A stretch of DNA of 64,000 bases from Anaerolineaceae bacterium UBA5211. GTDB lineage: Bacteria > Chloroflexota > Anaerolineae > Anaerolineales > Anaerolineaceae. The position numbers were made by a program, and so were the translations under genes. The DNA is taken from the NCBI GenBank assembly GCA_002412595.1, contig DHVJ01000030.1:62001-126000 (forward strand), written 5' to 3'. Shown here in pieces: positions 17,988-26,293 of this stretch (position 1 is its first letter; each line of letters starts with the position of its first letter). The notes beneath the pieces are model-generated. The model saw only the letters and a program-made list of their open reading frames with translations. It ran no database searches and had not been told where the DNA came from.

Positions 17988-18923
17988 TTATTTCACCCAG
18001 GATAAGCCGGAATACTTCGAATATCCGCTGGTAACCCGATAAGATTCTCCGCTGCTGACCTCGTATGCATTGATCTGGCTGCTGCCATCCCCATCGCTGA
18101 CATAGGCGATATATTTGCCATCCGGTGACCAGGCCGGTGAGTGCACCGTCATGCCGGTCTCGGTCGCAGCGATCTCTTCACCGCTCTCCAGGTCCAGCAG
18201 GTAGAGCTGGAAATGCTGGCTGCGCTTGGATATAAAGGCAATCCGGCTACCATCCGGCGACCAGGCCGGAGCGGCATCATAAACCTCGTTTTCGGTCAGC
18301 TGCTGGACATTGCTGCCATCAGCATCCATGCTGTACAGCTCAAAATCGCCATCACGGTTGGAGACAAAAACCAATTGGGTGCCATCCGGCGACCAGTTAG
18401 CCTGAGTCTCTTCGGAATCTTCCTGGGTCAGGCGGGTAACGTTTTCACCGTTTAAATCCATGGTGAGAATATCATAATCGCCGCTAGCCTCGGACTGGTA
18501 GGCAATCAATGAACCATCCGGAGAAAGGCGCGGTTCGGTCTCATCTGAGCTGGAAGTGGTCAAGCGCTCGCCGTCCCCATCCGGCAGCATCATTTTGTAA
18601 ATATCATAGCTATCGTTACGATTAGATGAAAACACCATCAAACTGGAATCAGCGGCGAAATCCGGAGCAATATCCGACATGCCGCTTTCAGTCAATTGAT
18701 ATTCCTTGCCCGTTTCCATATTGATGAAGAAAATATCATAAGGTATTTTAGTTGAAGTCTGTGCAGCGAAGGCCAATTTACCGCTGCTGCCTTTGAGCGA
18801 TTCAACCACCTGAGTGCTTTGTTGTGTTTGTTCATCCGTATTGGCAGAACACGAAGCCAATGTTCCGGCTAACGCCAGCCCCAGCATCAGCCGGGTGAGT
18901 GAGGAGGAAGTGTTTTTATGCAT
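17988..18923 (-). CDS. TolB-like beta-propeller lipoprotein (PD40 repeats)
   Basis: A 311-residue lipoprotein with lipobox LASC and lipidated Cys25. The mature part consists of about six WD40-like/PD40 blades, each marked by a variant of SPDG followed by IAF, LVFVSNRDGDFELY or similar. Such propellers resemble the C-terminal part of TolB, but the TolB N-terminal domain and the Tol-Pal system are absent. A surface-exposed protein-binding role is the reasonable inference. A GGAG site stands five bases before the ATG. Confidence 0.88.
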   Translation of the reverse strand: MHKNTSSSLTRLMLGLALAGTLASCSANTDEQTQQSTQVVESLKGSSGKLAFAAQTSTKIPYDIFFINMETGKEYQLTESGMSDIAPDFAADSSLMVFSSNRNDSYDIYKMMLPDGDGERLTTSSSDETEPRLSPDGSLIAYQSEASGDYDILTMDLNGENVTRLTQEDSEETQANWSPDGTQLVFVSNRDGDFELYSMDADGSNVQQLTENEVYDAAPAWSPDGSRIAFISKRSQHFQLYLLDLESGEEIAATETGMTVHSPAWSPDGKYIAYVSDGDGSSQINAYEVSSGESYRVTSGYSKYSGLSWVK

Positions 18924-18951
18924 AAAATCTCCGGTATTATTCCTGCTACAG

Positions 18952-19003
18952 TATTAATAACACATTTTCGTGAAAGGCAACACAATCACGGGTACTATTA
19001 ATA
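18952..19003. repeat. two TATTAATA copies in a 216-base spacer
   Basis: The palindromic octamer TATTAATA occurs at 18952-18959 and 18996-19003, in the divergent spacer between the TolB-like lipoprotein gene and the small gene at 19140. The spacer holds no other recognisable element. These could be AT-rich promoter elements or operator half-sites; the evidence is weak. Confidence 0.25.
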
Positions 19004-19139
19004 CATCGTAATAAATGCAGCACAGGAAAATTAAAAGTATTTTTATAAGTCAAACGCTGGATAAACAAATGGCTGCTTTACAAAAAATACATTATGATTA
19101 AGATGCTATTCTTTCTTCGCAAATGAATTGGAGGCAGAG

Positions 19140-19367
19140 ATGGCAATAGAGATATTGAACGGCAGTTTGAAAGTAAACATTTTTTTCGATCCCGCCGACA
19201 GGGAATTTGAAGACAATGTCTGTGTGTGTTTAAAAGAATTTGGTCCGGACGAGGAAAAGATCCTGTACGCAAACGAAACCAATATTTTCCTCACAGCGGA
19301 AGAGGCACGCAAACTGGCTGATCTGCTGCGCGAAGCAGCGGACAAGAGCAGCCACGCTTCCCGATGA
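19140..19367 (+). CDS. small acidic hypothetical protein coupled to the YcgN-like gene
   Basis: A 75-residue soluble protein that I do not recognise. It has an alternating hydrophobic N-terminal half that looks like beta strands and a C-terminal helix (EEARKLADLLREAADK). Two cysteines lie close together at about 28 and 30. A GGAGG site (19130-19134) fixes the ATG at 19140 rather than an upstream TTG. The stop overlaps the next gene's start as ATGA, so the two products are likely made together, perhaps as partners. Confidence 0.7.
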   Translation: MAIEILNGSLKVNIFFDPADREFEDNVCVCLKEFGPDEEKILYANETNIFLTAEEARKLADLLREAADKSSHASR

Positions 19368-19840
19368 GCCATAACAAACCTTTTTGGCAAACCAAGAAGC
19401 TCACCGAGATGACCCTGAATGAGTGGGAATCGCTGTGCGACGGCTGCGGGATTTGCTGCCTGTACAAGCTGGAGGATGAAGATACCGGCGAAATTTTCAT
19501 GACCAACGTAGCCTGCCGCTTCCTTGATTCTGAAAACTGTGTGTGCATGCTATATGATGAACGCCACAGCGCCATGCCATCCTGTATCAAATTAACCCCG
19601 TCCAAGGTGGAACACCTCAAATGGCTGCCGGACACCTGCGCTTACCGCCTGGTGTTGCAGGGCAAGCCCCTGCCGGACTGGCACCCGTTGGTGAGCGGCT
19701 CGCGCGAAGGCGTGCATCAAGCCGGCGTTTCCGTCAAGGGCAAGGTGATTTCCGAGGTGGATGTGAACATGGACCGGTTGGAAGATTACGTGGTCGAGGA
19801 ACCTGAAAATAACCCATTAACCACAGATAAAAGCGGATAA
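19364..19840 (+). CDS. YcgN/UPF0260 cysteine-cluster protein
   Basis: A 158-residue protein of the YcgN branch of the YkgJ-like zinc/iron-cysteine cluster family. The clustered cysteines CDGCGICC (about 25-32), then CRFL, NCVCMLY and PSCIKL, are all present, followed by the family-typical LPDTCAYR and the C-terminal DWHPLVSGS. The biochemical role of the family is unknown. It is translationally coupled to the 75-residue protein upstream. Confidence 0.88.
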   Translation: MSHNKPFWQTKKLTEMTLNEWESLCDGCGICCLYKLEDEDTGEIFMTNVACRFLDSENCVCMLYDERHSAMPSCIKLTPSKVEHLKWLPDTCAYRLVLQGKPLPDWHPLVSGSREGVHQAGVSVKGKVISEVDVNMDRLEDYVVEEPENNPLTTDKSG

Positions 19841-19878
19841 AAACCGATTTTGTTTTAAGCTAGATGGACACAGATCGA

Positions 19879-19964
19879 TGTAGGGCGCGTTTCTACCTGT
19901 ACTCGCAGTTTTGAATATACGCGCCGTTTTTATCTTTACGGCGGGATTAGAATTCCGCCCTACA
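19879..19964. repeat. interspersed palindromic repeat
   Basis: The ends TGTAGGGCG (19879-19887) and CGCCCTACA (19956-19964) are perfect inverted copies. Inside are nested inverted repeats: GGCGCGT (19884-19890) with ACGCGCC (19919-19925), and GGCGG with CCGCC around 19940-19959. The 86-base cruciform-like element lies in non-coding DNA after the YcgN-like gene. Its form is that of small non-autonomous palindromic repeats or miniature inverted-repeat elements. Confidence 0.65.
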
Positions 19965-19976
19965 AGCAATCAGCTA

Positions 19977-20001
19977 GTTGGCTTCGACTGGCTCAGCCAA
20001 C
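19977..20001. repeat. short palindrome of the TTCGAC-GCTCAG type
   Basis: GTTGGCT (19977-19983) and AGCCAAC (19995-20001) flank the core TTCGACTGGCTC. Palindromes with the core TTCGACnnnGCTCAG are known as small repeats scattered through intergenic DNA of many bacteria. It lies 12 bases after the larger palindromic repeat. Confidence 0.55.
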
Positions 20002-20021
20002 ATTCTATTAATAAATAATCA

Positions 20022-20040
20022 GGCGGGTGTTGCACCCGCC
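20022..20040 (-). terminator. hairpin after the pruA-type gene
   Basis: GGCGGGTG and CACCCGCC form an eight-base-pair GC-rich stem with a three-base loop, 18 bases past the stop of the dehydrogenase gene on the minus strand. The downstream TGATTATT is only a weak T-tract, so termination would be partial. Confidence 0.55.
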
Positions 20041-20058
20041 CGATAAAAATTCTTTCGT

Positions 20059-21648
20059 TTACGCTTTCTGAATAAGCGTTTGGATCTGCTCATGCATGTA
20101 AAGCTGAACGTAATACAACCCGCCGGCATTCTTGCCGCTAGAGCCGGAACCTTTCCAGCCGCCGAAGGGTTGGAAACCTGGCCAGGCACCGGTAGTGGCG
20201 CCCTGCGGGCGGTTGACGTAATTGACGCCGGCCTGGATGGAATCGAAGAACCATTTCGCTTCATCTAACGATCCGTAGAAACCGGAGGTGAGCCCGTAAT
20301 CCACGTCATTGGCATAGCCCATGGCTTCTTCCAGGTTGTCCACCGCAGTTACGGTGGTGATGGGTACGAACATCTCCTGTTTCCACAGACGGTGCTCCAA
20401 GGGTAAATCCACCGCGATGGTCGGGGCGCAGAAATAACCCTTAGCCATTTCGCCTTCAGTAAGGATCTTGCCGCCGGTCAGGAAACGCGCGCCTGCCTGA
20501 TTCATCTCGTCAATATAAGCCTGGTATTCCTGGTAGGAATTCTTGTTCACCACCGGGCCCAGGTAATTTTCGCGCAAGGTGGGGTCTCCGATGCCAAACT
20601 TTCGGGTCAGTTCCACCATGCGGCTGAGCACCTGTTGATAGACCGGTTTTTCGATAAAGACACGCGAGCAAGCGGAACATTTCTGCCCCTGCAGGCCGAA
20701 AGCCGAGCGCACGATGCCCACAGCGGCTTCTTCGATATCCGCGTTGCGGCTGACGATGGTGGGGTTCTTGCCGCCCATTTCCAAAATGGTAGGGCGCACA
20801 TAGGGACCCTGCGCGAAGCTGCGGAAAATGTGCATACCCACCGCGTAAGAGCCGGTGAACGTAATGCCGTCCACATCGGGATTTTCGATCAACGCCTGAC
20901 CCAGGCTGCTGCCGGGTCCGGTGACGTAGTTGCACACACCATCGGGCAATCCGGCATCGCGAAAGCATTCCGCCAACAGACGCGACGTCCAGGGTGTGTC
21001 AGATGCCGGTTTGATCACCACGGTGTTTCCAGCTGCCAGGGCCGCGCCGGCAGGTCCGCCTGTCAGGGCAGCGGGGAAGTTGAATGGACTGACAATCAGC
21101 CAAACTCCATAAGGTTTCAGCACAGAGTAATTGATGGCTTTAAATCCCTGCAGCGGGTCGTGGCCCATTTCATGGATAAAACCATTATTAGCTGTGATCT
21201 GGTCGCAGGCATAGCGGATCAGGTCAGAGGTTTCGGCGGCATCGCCCAGGGCTTCCGTGCGATTCTTGCCCACCTCCAATGAAATCACTGCGCCGATCTT
21301 GAAAATACGTTCATCCATCAAAGCGGCCGCCTTGCGCAGCAGCGCCACGCGTTCCTGCCAGGGACGCGCACTCCAGGCCGGGAAAGCCCGCCGGGCGGCT
21401 GCGACGGCGTCGGCAGCCGTCTGGGCGTCGCCATTTTGGAATTTTCCCAAGACCCAATCGGTGTTGATTGGGCTGCGGTCTTCGAAAGTAGAAGCGGCCT
21501 TGCATTCCTGACCATTAATGATCATGCCATATTCTTTACCCATTTCCGCTTTAACTTGCTCCAAAGCAGCCTCAAAACGCTCATGCAGCTCTTCAGGTGG
21601 GTTGAACATAGTAGCATAGGTTAATTTAAAAGATGTTTCAGATGCCAT
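20059..21648 (-). CDS. pruA: 1-pyrroline-5-carboxylate dehydrogenase (L-glutamate gamma-semialdehyde dehydrogenase)
   Basis: NAD-dependent aldehyde dehydrogenase that oxidises glutamate semialdehyde to glutamate, the second step of proline breakdown. The 529-residue length and the N-terminal extension fit the RocA/PruA monofunctional type. The catalytic Glu is in LEMGGKNPTI (about 292-301) and the catalytic Cys in GQKCSACSRVFIEK (about 326-339). FNPPEEL near the N-terminus and GVNYVNRPQGATTGA near the C-terminus are also characteristic. A GAGGAGG site precedes the ATG. No proline dehydrogenase gene is adjacent, so the substrate assignment rests on family resemblance. Confidence 0.9.
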   Translation of the reverse strand: MASETSFKLTYATMFNPPEELHERFEAALEQVKAEMGKEYGMIINGQECKAASTFEDRSPINTDWVLGKFQNGDAQTAADAVAAARRAFPAWSARPWQERVALLRKAAALMDERIFKIGAVISLEVGKNRTEALGDAAETSDLIRYACDQITANNGFIHEMGHDPLQGFKAINYSVLKPYGVWLIVSPFNFPAALTGGPAGAALAAGNTVVIKPASDTPWTSRLLAECFRDAGLPDGVCNYVTGPGSSLGQALIENPDVDGITFTGSYAVGMHIFRSFAQGPYVRPTILEMGGKNPTIVSRNADIEEAAVGIVRSAFGLQGQKCSACSRVFIEKPVYQQVLSRMVELTRKFGIGDPTLRENYLGPVVNKNSYQEYQAYIDEMNQAGARFLTGGKILTEGEMAKGYFCAPTIAVDLPLEHRLWKQEMFVPITTVTAVDNLEEAMGYANDVDYGLTSGFYGSLDEAKWFFDSIQAGVNYVNRPQGATTGAWPGFQPFGGWKGSGSSGKNAGGLYYVQLYMHEQIQTLIQKA

Positions 21649-21768
21649 AAAAACTACCTCCTCAATGTTCTTGCTTAAAGCATTTTTAGTATATCCGAGC
21701 GGAAGACGAACGTCAAAAGATGAATGGCGTAAAAAGAGCTGTCCTTCCTCGTCCCTTCCCAGGGATAC

Positions 21769-21805
21769 AAAAAACCGCTCACTTTTTTCACAGTGAGCGG
21801 TTTTT
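21769..21805 (-). terminator. rho-independent terminator of the ABC exporter operon
   Basis: AACCGCTCACT (21773-21783) and AGTGAGCGGTT (21792-21802) form an 11-base-pair stem. On the minus strand it is followed by six T residues. It stands 20 bases after the last gene of the marR-ABC-ABC operon. Confidence 0.9.
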
Positions 21806-21822
21806 ATATTTGTTTTTCTGGA

Positions 21823-23748
21823 TTACGTCAGCTCATACTGGCCAGTGCACAGACGATAGTAGCGGCCTTTTTGCTGCAGCAAGTCGTCATGGTCACCGCG
21901 CTCGATAATCTCGCCGTGTTCCAGCACAATGATAGCGTTGGAATTGCGTACGGTGGAGAGGCGATGCGCAATCACAAAGACCGTGCGGTCTTTCATCAAC
22001 GCATCCATGCCTTTTTCGATCAAACGTTCGGTACGGGTATCAATTGAGCTGGTAGCTTCGTCCAGAATCAGCACCGGCGGATCAGCTACGGCCGCACGTG
22101 TAATGGCCAAAAGTTGCCGCTGACCCTGTGAAAGGTTAGCGCCATCCGAGGTGATCATGGTGTCATAACCCTGCGGCAGACGCTTGATGAATGAGTGTGC
22201 GCTGGCTTGTTTGGCAGCCTGAATACATTCTTCATCGCTGGCATCCAAACGTCCGTAGCGTATGTTATCCATGACTGTTCCGGTAAAGAGGTGCGTATCC
22301 TGCAGCACCATACCCAACGACTTACGCAAATCGTCCTTGCGGATGCTTTTCACGTTGATGCCGTCGAAAGTGATGGTGCCCTCTTCGATATCATAAAAAC
22401 GGTTGATCAAGTTCGTAATAGTGGTCTTGCCTGCTCCGGTGGAACCCACAAAAGCAATCTTTTGACCCGGTTTGGCATAGAGCGACACATGGTTCAGCAC
22501 CGTTGTACCGGGCTCATAACTGAAGGTGACATCGTTGAAACGCACATCGCCTTTTAGTTCAACATAATCAAAAGATCCATCCGCTTGCGGCACTTTCCAA
22601 GCCCAATGGGTGGGATGAACGCCATTGTGTGCGACTTCCACAAAACCATCGGTGTTCTTGTTGGCACCCACCAGGGTGACAACGCCGTCATCCACTTCGA
22701 CCGGTTGATCCATAACTTCAAAGACACGTTCCGCACCTGCCAGGGCAGCCAAAATGGTATTCATCTGATTGGAAATCTGCTGAACGGGCATGCCCATCTG
22801 GCGGACATATTGGAGGAAAGATGCCAGCGAACCGACATCAAAGCTGCCAGCAACGGTGAGCAAGCCGCCTACCAATGCCACGGCCGCGTAAGAGATGTTA
22901 TTCAGGTTCATCACCACCGGCATAATCACGGAAGAATTGAAGTTGGCCTGTGTAGCCGCTTCGCGATAATCCTCATTGCGCCGGCCAAATTCACGATTCG
23001 CTTTATCTTCATAGCCAAAAACCTTGACTATTTTTAGACCATCTACAATCTCTTCCACATAACCGTTCAGACTGCCAAGATTCTTTTGCTGTTCTTTGAA
23101 GTACTTGCCGCTGCGGCTGGTAAAGAATCGCGCGAAGAAGAACATCAATCCCAGGATAACAGCTGCCACCAGGAACAGAGTGGGGCTAAGAATAATCATC
23201 ATCACCACTGAGCCAACAAAGGTCAATGCGCTCGAGATCAGCTGCACCAGACTTTGTTCAAATGCTGTTTGGACGTTATCAATATCGTTGGTGAAGCGGC
23301 TCATTAATTCGCCGTGGGTATGGGTATCGAAATATTTCAACGGTAATTTTTGCATCTTGGCAAACAAATCGCGGCGCATGGCATTAGTCATCCGCTGAGC
23401 AACTTGCAGCATCAGGCGGCTCTGTCCATAAGAAGCGAAGACGCTCACCAGGTAAATCCCTGCCAATTGCATTAATGCGATTCCCAAGCCGCTGAAATCA
23501 CCCGGCAAGATGTAATCATTAATCAAAGGTTTGATGAAATAATTAGCTGCCAGGGAACCGGCCGTGCTCAGCAGCATCAGGATAATCACCACGAATATCT
23601 GCAGTTTCTTATCCGCCATATATCCTAACAAACGGCCAATTGTATTTTTGGTATCTTTGGGCTTTTCAAAGCCATGTACAGGAGCACCAGGTCCATGGCG
23701 CGGCCCGGATGATTCCTGCGGTTTAATTTCACGTCTTTCGTCGCTCAT
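21823..23748 (-). CDS. ABC half-exporter, subunit 2 (membrane-ATPase fusion)
   Basis: A 641-residue type IV ABC exporter half: a six-helix membrane domain (about 40-340) followed by the nucleotide-binding domain. Walker A is GSTGAGKTT (about 430-438), the Q-loop is in LGMVLQDTHLF, the signature is LSQGQRQLL and Walker B is VLILDEATSSID. It carries a polar N-terminal extension rich in Pro and Gly (1-35) and an insertion between the membrane and ATPase domains. Its ATG overlaps the stop of the other half by four bases, so the two are made together as a heterodimer. Typical cargoes are drugs, lipids or peptides. Confidence 0.93.
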   Translation of the reverse strand: MSDERREIKPQESSGPRHGPGAPVHGFEKPKDTKNTIGRLLGYMADKKLQIFVVIILMLLSTAGSLAANYFIKPLINDYILPGDFSGLGIALMQLAGIYLVSVFASYGQSRLMLQVAQRMTNAMRRDLFAKMQKLPLKYFDTHTHGELMSRFTNDIDNVQTAFEQSLVQLISSALTFVGSVVMMIILSPTLFLVAAVILGLMFFFARFFTSRSGKYFKEQQKNLGSLNGYVEEIVDGLKIVKVFGYEDKANREFGRRNEDYREAATQANFNSSVIMPVVMNLNNISYAAVALVGGLLTVAGSFDVGSLASFLQYVRQMGMPVQQISNQMNTILAALAGAERVFEVMDQPVEVDDGVVTLVGANKNTDGFVEVAHNGVHPTHWAWKVPQADGSFDYVELKGDVRFNDVTFSYEPGTTVLNHVSLYAKPGQKIAFVGSTGAGKTTITNLINRFYDIEEGTITFDGINVKSIRKDDLRKSLGMVLQDTHLFTGTVMDNIRYGRLDASDEECIQAAKQASAHSFIKRLPQGYDTMITSDGANLSQGQRQLLAITRAAVADPPVLILDEATSSIDTRTERLIEKGMDALMKDRTVFVIAHRLSTVRNSNAIIVLEHGEIIERGDHDDLLQQKGRYYRLCTGQYELT

Positions 23749-25541
23749 TGTGCTAAAACTCCTTCCTGCTGGGAAGAATTAATCTCTCGGTAAATTTCAT
23801 TAGTCTTCAAAAGTTCATCATGCGTCCCAACACCGGAAATGCCGCCCTCATCCAGGACAATGATTTTGTCTGCCTCTTTGACAGAGCCGATGCGCTGGGC
23901 AATGATAAAGATAGTTGTATCAGCCAGATTATGATAAAAAGCTTCACGAATTCTGGCTTCGGTAGCCGTATCCACAGCACTGGTGCTGTCATCCAGGATC
24001 AGGACCTTGGGTTTCTTCAATATTGCCCTGGCAATGCACAAACGCTGCTTTTGGCCGCCGGATACATTCACGCCGCCCTGTCCCAGCACGGTGTCATAGC
24101 CATTCGGAAGCGACATGATGAATTCGTGCGCCTGGGCATCCTTGCAAGCCGTGATGATCTCTTCTTCAGTGGCCAACTCGTTGCCCCACATAATATTTTC
24201 TCGAATCGTGCCGGAGAAAAGTGTGTTTACTTGCAGGACCACACCAATTTTCTCGCGTAAATCCGCTAAACGGTAATTACGCACATCTGCTCCATCCACC
24301 AAGACCGCGCCCTCGGTGGCATCATACAACCTGGGAATCAGGTTCACCAGGGAAGATTTCCCGGAAGCAGTGCCGCCTACAATACCCACAATCTCCCCCG
24401 GTTGGGCAACAAAGTTGATGTCGCAGAGGACATCGTCACCACTGCCGGTCAGCAGGTACTTGAAAGAGACGTGCTTGAATTCCACTTTACCCGAAGTAAC
24501 TTCAGGAAAATTTTCAGCTTTTCCAGTAGTCGTGACAGGGGCGTTGTTGCCATCCAGACTGACACTCAAGGCAGCTTCAGGATTATCCACAATATCGATT
24601 TGGGTATCCAGTACTTCAATGATGCGTTTTCCGCTGGCCTCAGCGCGGGCGCTCATAATGATCATCATGGAAATCATCATGACGCTCATTAATATTTGGA
24701 AGATATAGCTGATGAAACTGATCAACTCACCTGTACCCAAAGTGCCGGCGAATACCATCTTGCCGCCCATCCAGATGATCACGACAGTGGCCGCGTTCAG
24801 CACAAACATCATGATCGGCATGTTCAGGATTGCCAGATTGATGGCGTGTATTGCCGAATTCGTGAAATCATCATTCGAGTTCTTAAATTTCGCGTTTTCA
24901 TGATCGGCACGCACAAAAGATTTCACCACGCGAATGCCGATCAGGTTCTCTTGAATGTTACGATTGATATTATCGATTTTCTCCTGCATCACGGAAAAAC
25001 GCTTCACAGCCGAGCTAATGATAAACATTACACTCACAACCAAGATTGGAATCGCAATTGCCAGCACAATGGATAATTGTGCGTTAATGCGATAAGCCAG
25101 GATGAAGGCGATTACCAACATCATCGGGGCGCGCGTCAAGAGCCGCAAAGCCATCATGAACGTGACCTGTAAGTTGTTGACATCATTGGTCAAGCGCGTC
25201 ACCAGCGAAGCCGTGCTGAATTTGTCAATATTCGTAAACGAGAATTGCTGTACTTTTTCAAACAGGGCATTGCGCAGATTAGCCGCAAAACCAACGGCGC
25301 CGGTAGTGGAAAATTTCATATTGAGAACACCAAACAAGATGGCGCCCACAGCCAATAAAATCATAAAACCGCCGGTTTTACTGATAAAGGCCACATCGCC
25401 TGCCGGAATGCCGATATCCACAATACGCGCCATTAACAAGGGCATACTTAATTCACACAGCACATCCAGCAGTACAAAGACCGGCACAAGGAAAATATAT
25501 TTTTTATATTGGCCGATATAAGGTGCTAATTTTTTTATCAA
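23745..25541 (-). CDS. ABC half-exporter, subunit 1 (membrane-ATPase fusion)
   Basis: The 598-residue partner of the downstream half-exporter. The membrane domain occupies about 15-310, then Walker A GGTASGKSS (about 387-395), signature VSGGQKQRL and Walker B VLILDDSTSAVD. The residue after Walker B is Asp instead of the usual catalytic Glu, so this half holds the degenerate ATP site typical of heterodimeric exporters such as BmrCD or TM287/288. Translation begins at a TTG, supported by GGAGG six bases upstream. It follows marR by 98 bases. Confidence 0.92.
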   Translation of the reverse strand: MIKKLAPYIGQYKKYIFLVPVFVLLDVLCELSMPLLMARIVDIGIPAGDVAFISKTGGFMILLAVGAILFGVLNMKFSTTGAVGFAANLRNALFEKVQQFSFTNIDKFSTASLVTRLTNDVNNLQVTFMMALRLLTRAPMMLVIAFILAYRINAQLSIVLAIAIPILVVSVMFIISSAVKRFSVMQEKIDNINRNIQENLIGIRVVKSFVRADHENAKFKNSNDDFTNSAIHAINLAILNMPIMMFVLNAATVVIIWMGGKMVFAGTLGTGELISFISYIFQILMSVMMISMMIIMSARAEASGKRIIEVLDTQIDIVDNPEAALSVSLDGNNAPVTTTGKAENFPEVTSGKVEFKHVSFKYLLTGSGDDVLCDINFVAQPGEIVGIVGGTASGKSSLVNLIPRLYDATEGAVLVDGADVRNYRLADLREKIGVVLQVNTLFSGTIRENIMWGNELATEEEIITACKDAQAHEFIMSLPNGYDTVLGQGGVNVSGGQKQRLCIARAILKKPKVLILDDSTSAVDTATEARIREAFYHNLADTTIFIIAQRIGSVKEADKIIVLDEGGISGVGTHDELLKTNEIYREINSSQQEGVLAQ

Positions 25542-25639
25542 AGCCTACCTCCAAACTGTCTTTTTATTTTCAATTCAATAGATCTATCTAATATTAGGGA
25601 ACATTTTAGGAAAGAAATGATAATCCCGTTACAATCTTT

Positions 25640-26092
25640 TTAATCACCTTTTTCAAGATGGCTTTCCTGTAAATTTTGCAGGATACGATGGAGATAATCG
25701 TCTAATTGCTTCAGATCATTTTCCGAGAAATTCAGAAACGTTTTCTCATCAAGTCTCTTGAACGAAGCGTGAATGCCATCAATGGCAGCCAGACCCTCCG
25801 GCAGGATAGCCACCCGGGAAACACGCTCGTCTTTCGCATCCGATTGACGCTGCACATAGCCTTCTTCCTCCAATCGCTTGATCACTTTAGTGGCAGCCGC
25901 TGGAGAAATATTCAAATGCTCGGCTATTTCCGAATGCGTCAAATCCTGTTGTTCGGAGATGAATAGCAGCATCAAACCCTGACCGCGGTAAATTTTATTT
26001 TGTTCCATAAATTGATCAGCTGTTTTTCCACGTAAGCGGCAAACATGCATCAGCAAATGGCCCAATTGTTCTTTTTTTGATGGTTTAATCAT
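25640..26092 (-). CDS. MarR family transcriptional regulator
   Basis: A 150-residue winged-helix regulator. The DNA-recognition segment is LTHSEIAEHLNISPAAATKVIKRLEEEGYVQ quoted in part as HLNISPAAATKVIKRLEEEG (about 63-82), followed by the wing DAKDERVSRVAIL. MarR proteins are dimeric and mostly repress adjacent exporter genes until a ligand binds. Here it heads the operon of the two ABC half-exporters, and a 21-base palindrome lies just upstream of its start. An AGGTG site precedes the ATG. Confidence 0.92.
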   Translation of the reverse strand: MIKPSKKEQLGHLLMHVCRLRGKTADQFMEQNKIYRGQGLMLLFISEQQDLTHSEIAEHLNISPAAATKVIKRLEEEGYVQRQSDAKDERVSRVAILPEGLAAIDGIHASFKRLDEKTFLNFSENDLKQLDDYLHRILQNLQESHLEKGD

Positions 26093-26103
26093 TTCACCTG
26101 TTT

Positions 26104-26124
26104 ATTGTTAACTAGTTAAACAAT
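26104..26124. promoter_or_regulatory. predicted MarR operator
   Basis: The sequence ATTGTT-AACTAGTT-A-AACAAT is a near-perfect palindrome centred on AACTAGTT, 12 bases upstream of the marR start codon. Its size and AT-rich symmetry match typical MarR-family operators, and its place suggests autorepression of the whole exporter operon. Confidence 0.65.
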
Positions 26125-26293
26125 TAATACCATAATCCGGCATGCGGGAAAAGGGAGTTCGTGTAAATAATGTATTAATAAATCAATCAAAATTCCCTGT
26201 CCATTTAGACGGAACAAATAGAAGAACATGTATAATTCGGTGGTTCGCCATCCAGGAAGATCGAAAATATCACATGAAAAACACAAAAAACAC

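Noticed and set aside
19879..20040. CRISPR array or insertion sequence in the repeat-rich spacer
   Set aside because: The repeats are inverted and nested instead of regularly spaced direct repeats, and no cas or transposase gene is nearby.
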